Shown here piece by piece: positions 27,288-40,426 of a stretch of 64,000 nucleotides of DNA. Position 1 is the first letter of the stretch, and each line of letters opens with the position of its first letter. This stretch comes from Limanda limanda. Taxonomy: Eukaryota > Chordata > Actinopteri > Pleuronectiformes > Pleuronectidae. Location of the stretch: the NCBI RefSeq assembly GCF_963576545.1, contig NC_083647.1:992001-1056000 (forward strand), given 5' to 3'. The translations under genes were made by a program, and so were the position numbers. The notes under the pieces are model-generated. The model was given only the letters and a program-made list of their open reading frames with translations. It was not told where the DNA came from and made no database searches.

Positions 27288-27407
27288 AGACAGATTGATC
27301 AATAGGGACAAAAGTTGTGTCCCCCAACAATTGGGGAAAAGCTGATTCTTGGTTTAGTGGTTAAACCCATGTCAAGGGTTAGGGAAATAGTGCTTATCGT
27401 TTTTGCA

Positions 27408-27580
27408 AGCTGAAGTGTCCTTATGCAAGATACCGAACCCCGAATTGCCCCTCATAGAAAAAAAAAGTGCTGCCCATATTTGCATTGTATGAATGTGTGA
27501 ATGGGAAAAACTACTGTAAAAGTGCTTTGAGAGGTCATCAAGACTAGAAAAGTGCTATGTAAATACACACCATGGTTAGA
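27408..27580 (+). mobile_element. SINE family 1, truncated copy in opposite orientation
   Basis: The body and tail are recognisable (GAATTGCCCCTCATAG, GGTCATCAAGACTAGAAAAG), but the head is absent. It lies 120 bp from the preceding SINE, arranged head to head, and both have lost their heads. Confidence 0.65.
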
Positions 27581-28928
27581 GTTAAAAAGGAAATAAATGC
27601 ATGTCTGCGTATTTTCCCACAAAGTGACCTATGACAGCATGTTAACAAATGTGTAGTTGCCAGTGTGCGCCCCTCCCTTTCAGAACATAGCTACCAGTTG
27701 TCGCACGAGAAGAGCGTTCCCTGTCACAGAGGATAAAATATTTATAATGAGAGCGATGAGGGGAGGACCTGAATTATTTAACATGGGGGTGAAGGGGGGT
27801 AGCACTAAACAATCTTCACAGTGTGGCATCTCTCTTCACATAAACATTCACACACAAGTACACTTCTCTCCTGTCACCACTGTAGCAAGCGGACAGTGCT
27901 GCAGTCCTATCACCACCTCCCCTCTCTAGGCTGCATTAACAAAACCATATGTTTCTGTAACTGTGTGTGTGTATGTGAGCGTGTGGAGGGGGTGGGGGGG
28001 GATGCTATCATGGCAACGTTCGCAAGTGTATTTTACATATTCATAGACTCCCGTTAGGTATTCAAGTGTCATCAATCCAAATGCACAAAAGGAGCTGAAT
28101 CAAGCAACACTCAGGTCACGCACTTCAAATACAAGCTACTGATCTTATCATGACCATGTTCACCATGATATTCATACTGGCGTAGGTCACGGCGGCCTAA
28201 AGTTTAATTTCCCCTGAGGCCCCTCCAAATCTCAGGTGTTTATTTTGTGTATTTAAAACTGCACTGAACCAGGTTTTTACGTGAGAATCCAGCCGTGTTG
28301 TCAGTTTGAATTAAAAATTCAAACAAAGAAAAAATCCCATCAAGGCTAATTGAGATGCCCAAATAAAATAGTGCTAGTGGGAAAAGACGATGAACTGAAA
28401 AGCCATCATTTACAAGTGAAATGGGAAAATGCTCTTTTACCAGGTTAGCAAATTGTACCCCTTATTACTATTTTGGCTAAGGACACTTAAAATTAAACAT
28501 TGTTTACTTCCAATCCCTTGACATATATGGTAACCCCATTATTCAGTGTCTGCAGTTGAACAAAAAAAATAATTTTTTTTTAAATATATTGCTTCATCTG
28601 AAGAATTTTTTAAGGCTTATGTATGGAGTAAAATCCAGGCCAATAGTTTAGATCAGTTTTGATCTTGAACTTTGAAACATACAACAATGTTTTTTTTTAG
28701 GTTAATTATAATTTACATTCAGTTCTTGAAATAAAGCATTTATTTTTCACTTTTATATATATTCTAATATTTCAGGTCTTATAGTTTTCAGTTGCAGATT
28801 TAATATTTTCTATGCACCATATTCAAGTGATGGGCAGTGAAAAAACTGACGGCAATGACAAAGTTCAGTTTAGCAAGCGTTTTTAGACCAAATTGTGCCG
28901 TTCAACAAACACACTTTCATATTTGACT
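27581..28928. other. Non-coding stretch
   Basis: No supportable gene; AT-rich with poly(T) runs at 28565-28580 and 28690. Confidence 0.45.
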
Positions 28929-29182
28929 TAAATGGTTTTGTATTTATATAGCGCTTTTCTAGTCTTGATGACCACTCAAAGCGCATTACAGTAGAGTTTT
29001 ACATTCACACACACATTCATACAGTGTGTCTATTAGCAGCCCTTTGTTGTTCTATGGGGGGCAATTCGGGGTTCAGCACTTGCCCAAGGACACTTCGGCA
29101 TGCAGATGGGTCAGACTGGAGATCGAACTGCCAACTTTCAGGTTGGAGGACAACCGCTCTAACCCCTCAGCCACAATCGCCC
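28929..29182 (-). mobile_element. tRNA-derived SINE, family 1
   Basis: Full-length arrangement with the head at the right end, ending at the complement of GGGCGATTGTGGCTGAGGGG. Moderately diverged from the reference copy. Confidence 0.75.
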
Positions 29183-30589
29183 AACTTAGCATTGGGAACA
29201 CAGCGTTGAATCCCCTTGAGATGGAGCCTGCTTCACCCAGACAACCTGCTGGCGCCAGCAGGTCAGAGATCGGATAAGATAAGTGGAGATCTTGCCAAAA
29301 CTGATTTCCAACAAGGTGCATTCAGGGAATTAAAAGTTCAAGACTTGAACTTTCAGTTTTAATATTTTTTTTCAAATGATCAAAACTATTTGGATGTGTT
29401 TTTGGTTCCATACCTGGGAAGGCAAAAGTGTGAAAAATGTTAAATGTGTTCTTGATTTAGTTAGATGCTTTCTTACTTGAAATTGCACATTTTAGGTGGA
29501 TACTTAATTGTATAGCAAACTACACACACAGATTTAGATTATTATTTGTTTTTATATTAATCCTAACAACATTAAATGTCTGGGTACAGCAACTTTAAAT
29601 AAAAGAGATAATCAATATGTTACTATACTTAAAACTCTCATTTTGACATACTGCATTAACTGGTTGCCCCTCAAATTTCAGAATAATGTCACTAATTGAA
29701 ATGCAATTTTCTAGCGACTTTATAACTACTGAAATCCTTATATAGGATCTGTGAAATGGGAGTGAGCACAAACCTCATTGTGATGTCCCTCTTTCTCACA
29801 AAACCCATGAGTTCACATCAGTGAAGTCAAACCAAATGGGAAGCATTCATTTAAAATAAATAAAGATGACTTATTTTTTTTAATGATAAAAAAAAAGATA
29901 AACAAAGATTTCCTCTTAGTCCCTCTGTGGTCACCATCCACTTTACTACCAGGTACAGATGGACACTGAACTTGCTCTACTCAAGTTTTCTCACGTTAAA
30001 TTGGTCTAGTAGTGTATGCTCGGAGATGATGCGCGAAAGCTCTTTGGGGGATCCTGGACAAGGCGATGAAGCCACCCGGGACTGGTCAGACTGAGCCAGG
30101 AGAGAGAGACAGAGAGAGAATGAGTTGGAGAGAGAGTGTGTGTGTGCGTCCTATTATCTGCGTCTCCTCAGCATTTTGTGAGAGAACCAGATGGGGTCCA
30201 TTCACACCACTCTGAGTTCTGGAGGCTCCCTGCAGCCACTTCTTGTTATCTTTTGTCACCAATCAAGTGCCATTTTCTCTCTCCTCCTCTGCTCTCTTTC
30301 CTTTCCTCCTCACTCCTTTTTCTGCTTCTCTTCATTCCTCCCTCCATTTGCATTTTGGCCTGCCAGTGTGCATTTTTATTTTTTATTGTGAGCTACTAAT
30401 TGACGCTGGGATCAGTGTTTCCTGTGTTTAAATATTGCCATATTTTATTTTGTAAGGATGTTGCCTAACAAAGACCAAGGTGGTTTAAATATATCCTTCG
30501 ATAGTTAGGAGCTTACCCTATTCATTGTGTGCAGGTCACCACCATATCATAGGGCCAACATAGAAAAACACAGATCCATTTTTCTCACA
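29183..30589. other. Non-coding stretch
   Basis: A GA-rich patch at 30098-30140 is followed by a CT-rich patch at 30270-30350. Overlapping open frames at 30136-30431 are caused by this composition. Confidence 0.4.
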
Positions 30590-30830
30590 TAAAAGGCATG
30601 GTTCAACAAAAAATTTAAATTCACTCATTATCTTCACACCACTATGCCGAAGGGGGGGGGGGGTAAAACAGTGTTGCATCCAGATCCAATACAATTGAAG
30701 TAACTGGACACCCCTTCTTCAAACAGAAAATAACATAAAATGCCTCCATACTGCTCCTGTGATGTCATCCACGTGTCCGACATTCAAATTCGTCTCTAAA
30801 CTATGTTTTTAGCCTAACCATGCCTTTGAC
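30590..30830 (+). repeat. Dispersed repeat, copy 2
   Basis: Shares its start with the repeat at 17940-18080 and continues further, with ATCCAATACAATTGAAGTAA and TGATGTCATCCACGTGTCCG. A 14-base G run (30651-30664) interrupts it. The longer extent shows that copy 1 is truncated. Confidence 0.5.
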
Positions 30831-32220
30831 ATCTCGGGTGAATTTAGAGTCCCCAATTAGCCTAACCCCGATCTGTATCACTCTGGACTCTTGGAGGAAG
30901 CTGGAGTACCCAAAGACAACACAGGGATACAGGAAGAACAAGATGTCACAAATCTACTGCCCATAAAATGTGATGACCCCCAGAGAATGACTTGACCTTT
31001 CATCAAGTTTTAATAAAGTTAAATAAAGTCAAATTCCTGCCATGACCAACACTCGTCCACAACCAGGTGTCCTGAAAACTAATGGTTGGACATGTCTGAA
31101 ATCCAGCTTGGTAATACCAGAAGTATCTGTCATTAAAAAAATTGAATTTGAATCATATCTCGAATTTATATTGTTTAATTTGAATAATTGCTTTAAAAGC
31201 AATAGCATAATCTGAATAGCAAAATGAAATGTTTACAAAATGTACAACTGAACCAACATTGTCTGGAGTCCCAAAGAATATGGCTGATTGAAGCCCACAG
31301 CAACAGTCCCTAATGAAATAACAAGGTCCAACTTTTCTTATTGCTGTTGACAGTAAATGTATTGCCCACCATTCGACAATTGAATCCAAGAATCCATAGC
31401 CTGTGTGCATACGTTTCCATACCGAAATGTGATAGATCTTACAATCACTCAAAGTGTTCCTGTCTTTTAATAGCGTCGGGGCACAAGTCATAATAGTTCT
31501 TACTTTTGGACCCCAGCAAACAGAAGGCAGGAGTCAGGAAAAGGTTTGAAGGTAATGCATTGTGAGACATTTGAAGATGCCTGATTTGGCTGAGGGCCCA
31601 GAATGGTGGAGCAGGACAGGCTAGAGACCAGGGTCGGAGCTACCGAGGAGCAGTTTCCTTCGTAATTGTTCATGCATGTTTGATGTATTTCGGATTCTAT
31701 AAGCTGGATTGGTGCAGAAGCTGTTGACTCCTCTTTTTGTTTATATATAGATATGAAGGCTTCTCTTTGGTGAATGAAAACCGGAACATTTAGAAAATAA
31801 CACCTTGACATCAGAGCTAAAGAAGCGAGTTGCATTCACATACTGTACAGGTGTCAAGCTTCAATGGGTGAGTGTGAAACTCTTCATCTACTCTATCTTT
31901 CCACATAGTGATTATTGTGTGAGTGAGAAAGTGTCTGACTAATCAGAGCTCATTGTTTTACGTGGTGGGGAACAAAGGCTGAGTGATTGCTGTAATTGAA
32001 ACCAAAGAAGAAAAAGAACTGTGCAGCCCATCTCAACCAGGAAAGGGAAGATCATCACCATTATCAACAATGCTGTCTTATCATCACCACCACCCCCAAG
32101 AAAGTCAACATCATCTTCTTTTTCATCATCACATTAACTGTCATCAAATCATCACCATTACTATTGTCATGTTCACCTCCATTTTGGCCATATCCAACTG
32201 TGTTTACTATCATTAGGTAG
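30831..32220. other. Non-coding stretch with two unexplained minus-strand frames
   Basis: Two adjacent minus-strand open frames of 112 codons (31491-31153) and 111 codons (31835-31500) are longer than neighbouring noise. I recognise no motif in either and see no splice sites or promoter linking them. I treat them as chance frames. Confidence 0.35.
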
Positions 32221-33470
32221 AGAACAACATTATATTCCCGAAACAGAAGCCCTGGGTCAATAGTGACGGCCATGCCAAACTTAAAGCTATCCAGAGGGCT
32301 ATTAGCAGTGCTAAGAGACAGTACATGGACAAAGTTGAATCTCACTACCAGTGCTCCAACACTAGGAACATGTGGGCTGGACTAAAAAACACCATAGACA
32401 ACAAAAGAAAGACCAGCAGTGCCGATGTAGTGTCTACATCTCTCCCAGAGGAACTGAACACCTTTTCTGCTCGCTTTGAGAGCAACTCCCCGGCTGTGGA
32501 GGAACAAGAGGCCCAGGAGGACAGCTGCCCACCTGTAATATCAAGGGCAGATTTGTGTAGATCACTTAAATGGATTAACACACGCAAGGCACCTGGACCT
32601 TATGGCATCTCCAGCCAAACTCTCAAGGCGTGTGCAGACCAACTGGCAGATGTGTTCACAGACGTTTTCAACCTGTCACTGCTCCAGTCTGTAGTCCCAG
32701 CATGTTTCAAAGAGACCATCACTGACCCTGTTCCCAAGAAGCTCAAAACCCTCTGCCTGAACAACTCCTGCCCAGTAGTACTCAACTCCACCATTATGAA
32801 GTGCTTTGAGTGGTTAGTCAAATCCTTCATCACCTCCTCCCTCCCTGACTCACTGGACCCACTTCAGTTTGTCTACAGGCCAAATAGGTCAATTGAAGAT
32901 GCCTTCCCTCCAACCCTTCACACTGACCACTCCCAACTGGACCAGATGTGAGAATGCTGTTCATTGACTACAGTTCAGCGTTCATTACCCTCGTGCCCTT
33001 GAAGTTAGTCACCAGACTCAGAGACCTTGGGCTCAACATCGCCCTCTGTTATTGGATCCTGAACTTCTTTGACGGGCAGACAACAGGCTTTGTGGATAGG
33101 CAGCACCACATCCTCCATCCTGACTCTCAACACCAGCGGCCCCCCGGGCCAAATGCTCAGTCCTCTTCTGTACTCTCTGTTCTCGCATGACTACGTGGCC
33201 ACTCAAAGCTCCAACACCATCACCAAATTTGATGACACAACCGTCATAGGCCTGATTGCTGGCGACAATGAGATTGCCTACAATGAGGAGGTCAGAGCCC
33301 TGACATCTTGGTGCAAGGACAACTTGTGTGGTTTTCTTTCTAAATATTTTTGGAGCATTGCTAGAAGGGAGCCTGAGACCCAAGAATTTCATCGCCAGCA
33401 TAATTGTAATATTTAATTGTTGTGCACAATACAAATGAAGTCTTGAAATCTTAAAAAAATCTCTGTTTTG
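32221..33470 (+). pseudogene. L2/jockey-like LINE reverse transcriptase, truncated and shifted
   Basis: The translation starts within the linker after the endonuclease (KQKPWVNSDGHAKLK) and runs through reverse transcriptase blocks: TRKAPGPYGIS, FKETITDPVPKK, LDPLQFVYRPNRS, the motif A block MLFIDYSSAF, and KFDDTTVIGL at 33225-33250. Frame changes occur near 32945 and 33065. The catalytic box, normally F/Y-A-D-D, has lost one residue (FDD). After about 33330 the C-terminal part is missing and the sequence jumps to a typical L2-type 3' UTR (GAGCCTGAGACCCAAGAATT). The endonuclease domain is absent, as in a 5'-truncated insertion. The family functions in target-primed reverse transcription; this copy cannot. 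Confidence 0.85.
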
Positions 33471-35135
33471 TGTATATGCCTGACCTGAGTGTCGTACACA
33501 GATAGTTTGTACATTTTGCCTGGTGAAGTAATAAATTAAAGTTACTACTCTATTGAAGTCACACTCTGAATGTTGAGGCTCAAAGACCAGCAGAAACATT
33601 CACGTGCATTTTTGATTAACCAAAATTCCATTCTGGTGTTCATTAACACCAAAATGCGAGACGTAGGGAAGGGTTGGTGTCATTGTTGATGTCAATTTGA
33701 TTTCACTCGCAAAAAAACATGCAAGCTGATCTACTAAAGGTGCCCACTGAGGATTGTGTGTAGGATAAAGCACGGTCTCCATTTAGTACGCTTGCCTTAA
33801 TGAATATTCATTATCGGGCGTTTCTACCCGAGTTCACAAAATATTGGGAGGAGTAGATGCAAATACTTTAATTTAGCACACGCAATGTGATTTACAAAGC
33901 TTGAAAATAATTGCGGTGATTGTTATTGCGTCTATATTTGGTACGTTTGAAAGGTAGGTGCTAATCTGCGCAGTGTTACGCACAGATGGTGCAGTTATTG
34001 TGGTGAGGAGGAGACGGGAGGAAGAATGTTGTTGTTTCTGCTCATGTTAACATGTTTGGATAGCAGAAGCAAAAATAATCCCTCTCTTGCCGGGGAACTG
34101 ATGGCCATCGTGACACCAGATACAACGCTTGACCTGCTGCCTGCTGTGCGCTCCGTGTGTGCACTTTCTCGCAGATACATTTCCATATTGCGTCTCTTTG
34201 AGTTATATTAATATTTCTTTACTGTAGCTCAACAACATGTTTGTTTGCCTCTTCCACAAACACCAACAATTCAATGGCATTGCATTTCCCTTTGCGCTTG
34301 CGGCCACTCTGCTCTTAGTAATGCTCCATGGCGGAGACCACAAACTGTTCCTGTGGTGTAATCTAAGTGCCAGTAAACCCGAGTCGACTCAAAATAACGT
34401 CATTTGCCATATGTTTTAAAACAAAATTTCTGCTACCGGAAGTAGCGATGCTACCGCACAGCTGTGTGCAGTGTGTGTGCGAATGTGAACGTAGTTAAAT
34501 GATGCCGTTCTGAGTCGAATTTTAATGAAAAGAGGAGGCTACATATGGGACTGATACAGGGGACTGGGGTCGCCTGGATTTCGACAGGAAACCAGAGTAA
34601 CAAGTGTTAATACAAATGCGGTCTTTGATCAAGGTTTTGATGCTATTCTAGATATGATGTTTACATAGAACACCATGAAATGAGGTTCATCTACATGTAC
34701 ACATAATTTATATTAACTTAGGCTTCCTATCAGAATCTGCTGTATTAGTAAGCATGTCTTCAAGTCCATTCTTATCAGATGTATAATGTGAGACGTACGC
34801 AAAAGGACTGATACAGAGATTATTATTCATATTAGCAGTATCAGTGTCACTTTTACTTCTGTTTTAGTATTCATAGTCTATGAAGTAAGCAGAAAACCTT
34901 GATCGGGTGCTTACACGTCACCATCAGATTAAAAAGAATTGGAGCGTGATTGGAGTAACTGCTGTAACCCAGTTAGCAAGTTATTTACCCATGTTTATAT
35001 TCCCTTTTTCACTATGTGCTGTTCTTAAATGTAAATCATCAACATGGTTTATATCAGCACAGAACTATGAAGCTAATAACGTGTATTGGTGTCTAATCTA
35101 ATTTCTAAAACTGACCGCTTGTTAGGGTTAGTTGT
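33471..35135. other. Non-coding stretch
   Basis: Bases 33600-33960 contain motifs (GCTGATCTACTAAAGG, TTAATGAATATTCATTA) that I associate with a fish MITE, but neither ends nor a duplication could be fixed. No gene is seen. Confidence 0.35.
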
Positions 35136-35555
35136 AAGGTATGACCTCAAAGCAGACGCGGACTGGTGGTTTGAGAAGGAACAGAGTTTATTGTAGCGAA
35201 GTAGAGATGCTGGCTGGCTCGGAGATCCAAGATGAGACGGGGATGAAGGCAGAGCGGCAAGGCACACGGAAGGGCTAGGTAGACGAAGGAAGATATATGG
35301 GTTAGTAAATATCCGGGAAAGACACAAGGGTCGAGAATAGCTGAAGCACATGATCTACCGGACAAGACAGAATAATCTGGCGGCGTAGCGGAGAGCAGAC
35401 CAAGCTTTTATTGAGGGGATGATGAGGTGAATTGAGAGCAGGTGTGCCTCGTCAGCTGCAGCCAAGAACCAGCCACGCCCCCTGCCACACACACAACCTG
35501 CATAGGGAGAACAGAAAACGGGAGGGGGAGAGAAACAACAACAAACACCTAACAG
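35136..35555 (-). mobile_element. Probable solo LTR, minus strand
   Basis: On the minus strand this begins TGTTAGGTGTTTGTTG, carries AATAAA-type signals near 35405 and 35195, and ends near CATACCTTACA or CCTAACA. This is the layout of a Gypsy-type LTR (TG...CA, poly(A) signal, short R-U5). No internal region or clear target duplication is visible. Proline- and cysteine-rich frames across it are artefacts. Confidence 0.5.
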
Positions 35556-36245
35556 ATCATCACATCGCTTGGACAAACTGATTATCTTTTAGAGGTTTTC
35601 TCATCAGGAATCAATAAGTACAGCAGTCACCAAGAACACCTACTGAAACAAAATGGCACACTTACAAATGTAGACCTAAATAACCACTGAGAACATTCAA
35701 ATACATTGTTGCTCCTCTGTGAAGTCTGGACAGTTTGGCATAGCTTAGCCTTAGTCAAAACAGATTAAAGGTCAGGGAACACTTGTAGAATGGTTAAGAT
35801 GAGTGAGAGACTTTGTTGTGTCACATAATATTAAGTGTATGTGTTTATCTGGGTGAAGCAAGGGGGGCGGTGGTGGTGGGGTTGGTGCCTCCATGCCTGG
35901 CATCCTGTTTCTCTAGTTAGGTGTTAACCAAGTGAGAAACGCAGCACCCGATAGGAAGACTGGCTTGCCTCCACCTCCTCCCACCAATGCCACACTCTCC
36001 TACATCTGATGTGTCAAGAAAAAGCTAGGCAGGGTCACCAGGGATTAGAGACAGACACTGAGGATTTACACAGAACTACTGTGCATTTTTATGCATGTGT
36101 TCATGTTCAGATATATGGATTCATTGCATTCAGTCCTCAAGTGTGTGCGCATGTGTGTGGGCTCTCAAATGGCCTCTCTGTAATGCACCTGATGTAATAA
36201 TATCATAGCAACACTAGCAGAACTTCAGCACAATTAAGTCATAAT

Positions 36246-36269
36246 TTTAATTAATTAATTAATTAATTA
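36246..36269. repeat. (TTAA)n short tandem repeat
   Basis: About six units of TTAA in a row, forming a self-complementary tract. Confidence 0.85.
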
Positions 36270-36834
36270 GGTCCCAAAGATTTGGTTAGACCGTACAATT
36301 TTAACACAATATTTTATCAAAATTGTCCTTGTTCTACCAATTTTTACCATTTGCTACACTACACTGGCTGCCTCGAAGCATCCTTTTTTTTTTCAAATAA
36401 TTGGACATCCGAAGCAAGAGGAAGTAGTCCCTTTAAGCAGTTGGTAGGAGGGATGGGTAAAAAAAAAGACAGGAGAATTAACAATGTCAAAGTTAGTTCT
36501 TTTGAACCAACTCTTTAGTTTGTTATCATAATTATTTGCAGTTGCATTAAGATCATTTTGGGATCTAATATTTCTAGACATATCTGTGTTCTTTATTTGC
36601 TTGTTACTCTTCTAGTCCACTAATTATATGGAAGAACAAACCAGCTAAAATATCCCTTTAAGACTATTATCACTGTTATGTTAAAAATGGTGAAAGAATG
36701 AACAAGCAGAATGTGCTTTCAAGTGAAAGGTGTATGTGTTGTTCTTTTACTCGTCTGATGATATCCAGTGTGTACTGTTCTTTGTCAGAGCAGCTCCTCT
36801 CTCTCACTTACTCCACTCTGCTCTTTGTCATTAG

Positions 36835-36983
36835 ACACCGGCCTTCACCAAGGGCACCGTGGCAACGAGATCCAGAACCACTGCCCCCACCCACCCCCCA
36901 ATCCCGGTCCACGACCTGGAGCCCAGACAAGTGTTCAGGGGCAGAGCTGATCGATAAAGAGTGGCTGAGATATGCCATTACAG
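36835..36983 (+). other. Isolated exon-like segment
   Basis: A pyrimidine-rich tract ending in CATTAG precedes this GC-rich 149-bp segment, and CAG|GTGAGG follows it, so both splice signals are good. One frame is open throughout and rich in Pro, Ser and Arg; another has a Thr/Pro-rich reading that stops near the end. It contrasts with the AT-rich flanks. I do not recognise the product; it may be a host exon, a decayed exon or chance. Confidence 0.22.
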
Positions 36984-39900
36984 GTGAGGCCATCCACTGT
37001 GCCATCCTAGCCGCTCTTCACTGTAGCTCCTTGCCCATTCAGCAATATCTGCACATACTGGGAAGGGAGTAATATGAGAAGGGTCACTAATTCTTTCAAG
37101 TGTTTTTTGAGGTCCAGAGAGGATTTAGGGATCATTAAGGCATCTATCGTCGGTCTACCACACCCTGCCTTGACACTGTCTGTGGCTTGGTCAAATGAAA
37201 TTGCATAGCACACTCAATAGTCCCAAATTTCACCCTGCTACTTAGCCGCCTAACCCACAATTAGTAACAATTATTCATTGTTTAGCAGTGTCAACCTGAA
37301 ATTTCCTGCTGGATAAAAGACAAAAAATGATCTTCGGGTCAAGAGAGGTCTGATGGCTTAGTCTCTCTGTCACTCTTCCCCGCCCACACAAAAATCGTTC
37401 TTCCCTCTACTTTACCTTTCCGAGGCTAGACATCTAAGAACCTCCTCCTTTTTCTCGACACTCTCCCCATTTTCCTTCCTGAGGAGCAGCCAAATAAATG
37501 CAGGGTGCAGCACCTATCAAACGTCACTATGTCCTTTCAATTTTAACTCAAAATGAAAACGGTAATGATGGGTGACGTGGGAGTGGATAGTTATTGCAGT
37601 CAAGGAAAATAATAACTCTTAATGCCAGCATTAATGGGCAAAAAATGTATTCCCTTTTTACCAAGAAGAAGGGGAGCAGCTAAGAGCACTTGTGAAGAGT
37701 CCCTGTGCGACATAGAGCCTCAACTGGCTGCTGCTAAAATCTAACGGCTGGAGCATCGCGGTCAAGTGGCACTGCAGAGCTGGTGACAGTCCGTTTTGCC
37801 AGCTACTTTTGCTGAATTGAGGTCAAGAAGGTTCATTAAGCATTCGAAGGGTAGAAGAACAACTGTGACAAATCATAATAACCAGACGTTCATCATGATG
37901 TTGGTGACATTTTTTTTTTTTTAAAGGTAGATTCTTTGCACATTAGCAATTTGTCCTGTTAACTCAAAGGAACTACGAATTTTGGATGAGTTTTCTCTCT
38001 TTCTCTTACAGAAGATACCTGGGCATATTAGGCATGAGATTCACATTCACTGATTTACATATATTTTGTAAGAACATTTTGTCACCATAGGAATAGACCT
38101 TATGTCTATGCTGATATTTTATTACGATAAGGTTATTAGACGACACTACTATTTCAAAACTTTAAAAATTATTTTGGCATTTTTATGACTGTTCTTGTGT
38201 GGGAGGCAATAAATGGTCATTACAATGCTATGGTATGTGGACTTATGCAGAGTCCACATACACGACTGATACTCCTGCTCTGGACTACTCCAACAGGCAT
38301 TCTCTTTTTTCACCTCAACACTAAATTTACCTTCACCTCGTGCATTGGCTAGAGCTGGCAAATTTGGCTGAAAATCCTGTGTAGTATAAATTTGGCTTGT
38401 GTTGTAATTCCCTGTTGTGATGAGATTGGGGTGGTGTAATTTGTCCAAAGTTCCTGCAGTACATTTTTGTCCCATTACAGAGCTGCAGTCATTGATAGAC
38501 TTCTCATTTACATTAAAAACAAATTTTGTCTAAACAAAACCAAAGTGTATTGCAAAAGTAGCCTACTGTTGATCCCATCTACTAGTGTGATCATATCCCT
38601 TTAATTTAGGTGCCACAGTTCATCCTTTAGCAGCTTCTATATGTTTACTGGAATATGTATCTTTAAGGCAGCTGCATAGGCTTCAGTGTGAAGGCACAAA
38701 TTCGGTGATGGTTTCAGTTGCCGCATATCACAAGGCAGGCCTAGCAGGGTCAGGGTCATTAGCTAGTCAACCTTCTTTCCTCCGCTGTCAGAATCACTGT
38801 TACAAGATGTGCTGTTCCACCCCTCTTGTCCAACCCAGACGTTTTAAACTACAATTCGGCTTGAAAAGTAGTTGGGAACCCTGGTGGACAAGTAGCAAAA
38901 TGTTAAGACTAACTTTTCAGTTAATATGGATATAGTCTCAAAAACACTCTTATTCCAACCTTTGCTAAATAAAAAATATCAAAATAAAAAAAAGAAATAA
39001 GATGTGGAAAGTATGCATTTTGTTGCAATTTAAAAAATCTAACAGATGAAAGGTAATTGTTTTCATCTTGTGTGCCACCTCCAACGCCAGCATGCTATTT
39101 CAGAGAGCTCTTTCATGTACTGGCTGCTCTTGCCCATGAAGCCTGCCTGCCCTTGTCCTTGGCTGGCTGGTGACAGAGGACATGTGGCAGACCAGGTCAG
39201 CTTTCAGGGGCTAGTGGCTGGAACTTGAACTTCTATCATTCTTTAGTAGCAGGAGAGCCCCTCAGGGAGGCTCATATCAATGGGGGGCTCCTTTTTCTCT
39301 TCCTTCCCTTTCACTAAAGGGGGGGTCTCTGTGCTCCTTCTAATGAGGGGGTAAAGGAGGGCTCAGGCAAACTGAGGTCTGGTCAGTGTGATACAGCAGT
39401 GTTAGTGATAACATTCTCATAGAGACGTGCAAAATGCTCCATGTCAATCAATAGTTAAGACATGGGCCAAGGTCAGTAATGCTGATATACCACAGTATGT
39501 GAGAGTTGTATAAAAATATAATATTATGTTTGTAAAAACGTTCCATCCTTTATGAGCATACGCCCTGCATTTATGTGAGTCATCCTATGCTTACATTTTT
39601 GTTGACATTATACATTTATATGTGAGTCAGATGTAAGAGATGTCAGCTGATTGCTTGGTGAAGTGGGGATTGACTATTTAATTTAAAGGTGTCGGTAATA
39701 GAACAGAGTCAAACTTGGGTCTACAAGAGACTCAAACCTAAATATGTGGGAAAAGCTGACAGCGACATCAAGCACATATGGAGATATCCTTCTTCCTTTG
39801 TTGCGGCTAAATTGTGGATTTCATGGAAACTTTTTGGGATTCATAACTGTCACTTCTGTAGAGTATGGAGTGTTTTTTTTAGGGAGTTTTTGGATTAGGG

Positions 39901-40426
39901 GTATCGTGACTGTCTTTTTGCCTGTGAGTGTGAATTTCTAAGAACAGACTATTAAGAACTGAGTATACATTTCTCGGATCGACTGTATGTGTTTACATCA
40001 TGTGTCAATATTGGAAAATAAGTGGTTAACGCTTTTCCTCAGTTATCCTTCTTTTCTGTTCCAAAGGCTTATAGGAGAGCCATAGGTTACCCATGTAATT
40101 TTGGTGATGGTCATATTTTATCTAACTGCTTGCCAACATAAATTGATATTCCGTACCAACAGATCTTAAGCAGAAAGTTGCATGCCCTTTGCATTATTAC
40201 ATGGAAAGCTGTTCAGTATTTTAAAATCAGTGTAATTACCTTCTGTTTTGAGCAAACTTTAATAATCCCCATTTCTCCCATGTATTTTTTGATGAATTAT
40301 CTTGTCTATAAAAGTTCAGATGTGTCACCGATAATGTCCCTGAGCCAAAGCATCTCATTAAACAAATTTTTTGTCAGTCACACACATACGTGCATGTGTG
40401 TGAATGAGTGACACTGTGTCCGTAGG

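Larger units (their letters stand above)
35580..40426. other. Long non-coding stretch, no gene recognised
   Basis: Nearly 5 kb without a supportable gene. Local features are a (TTAA)n run at 36246-36269, an exon-like segment at 36835-36983, and poly(T) at 37912-37921. Several open frames of 60-110 codons (for example 38475-38149 minus) show no recognisable similarity. Confidence 0.4.

Noticed and set aside
31153..31835. Two adjacent minus-strand frames of about 110 codons
   Set aside because: Considered as a bipartite gene, but there are no recognisable domains, splice sites or codon pattern.
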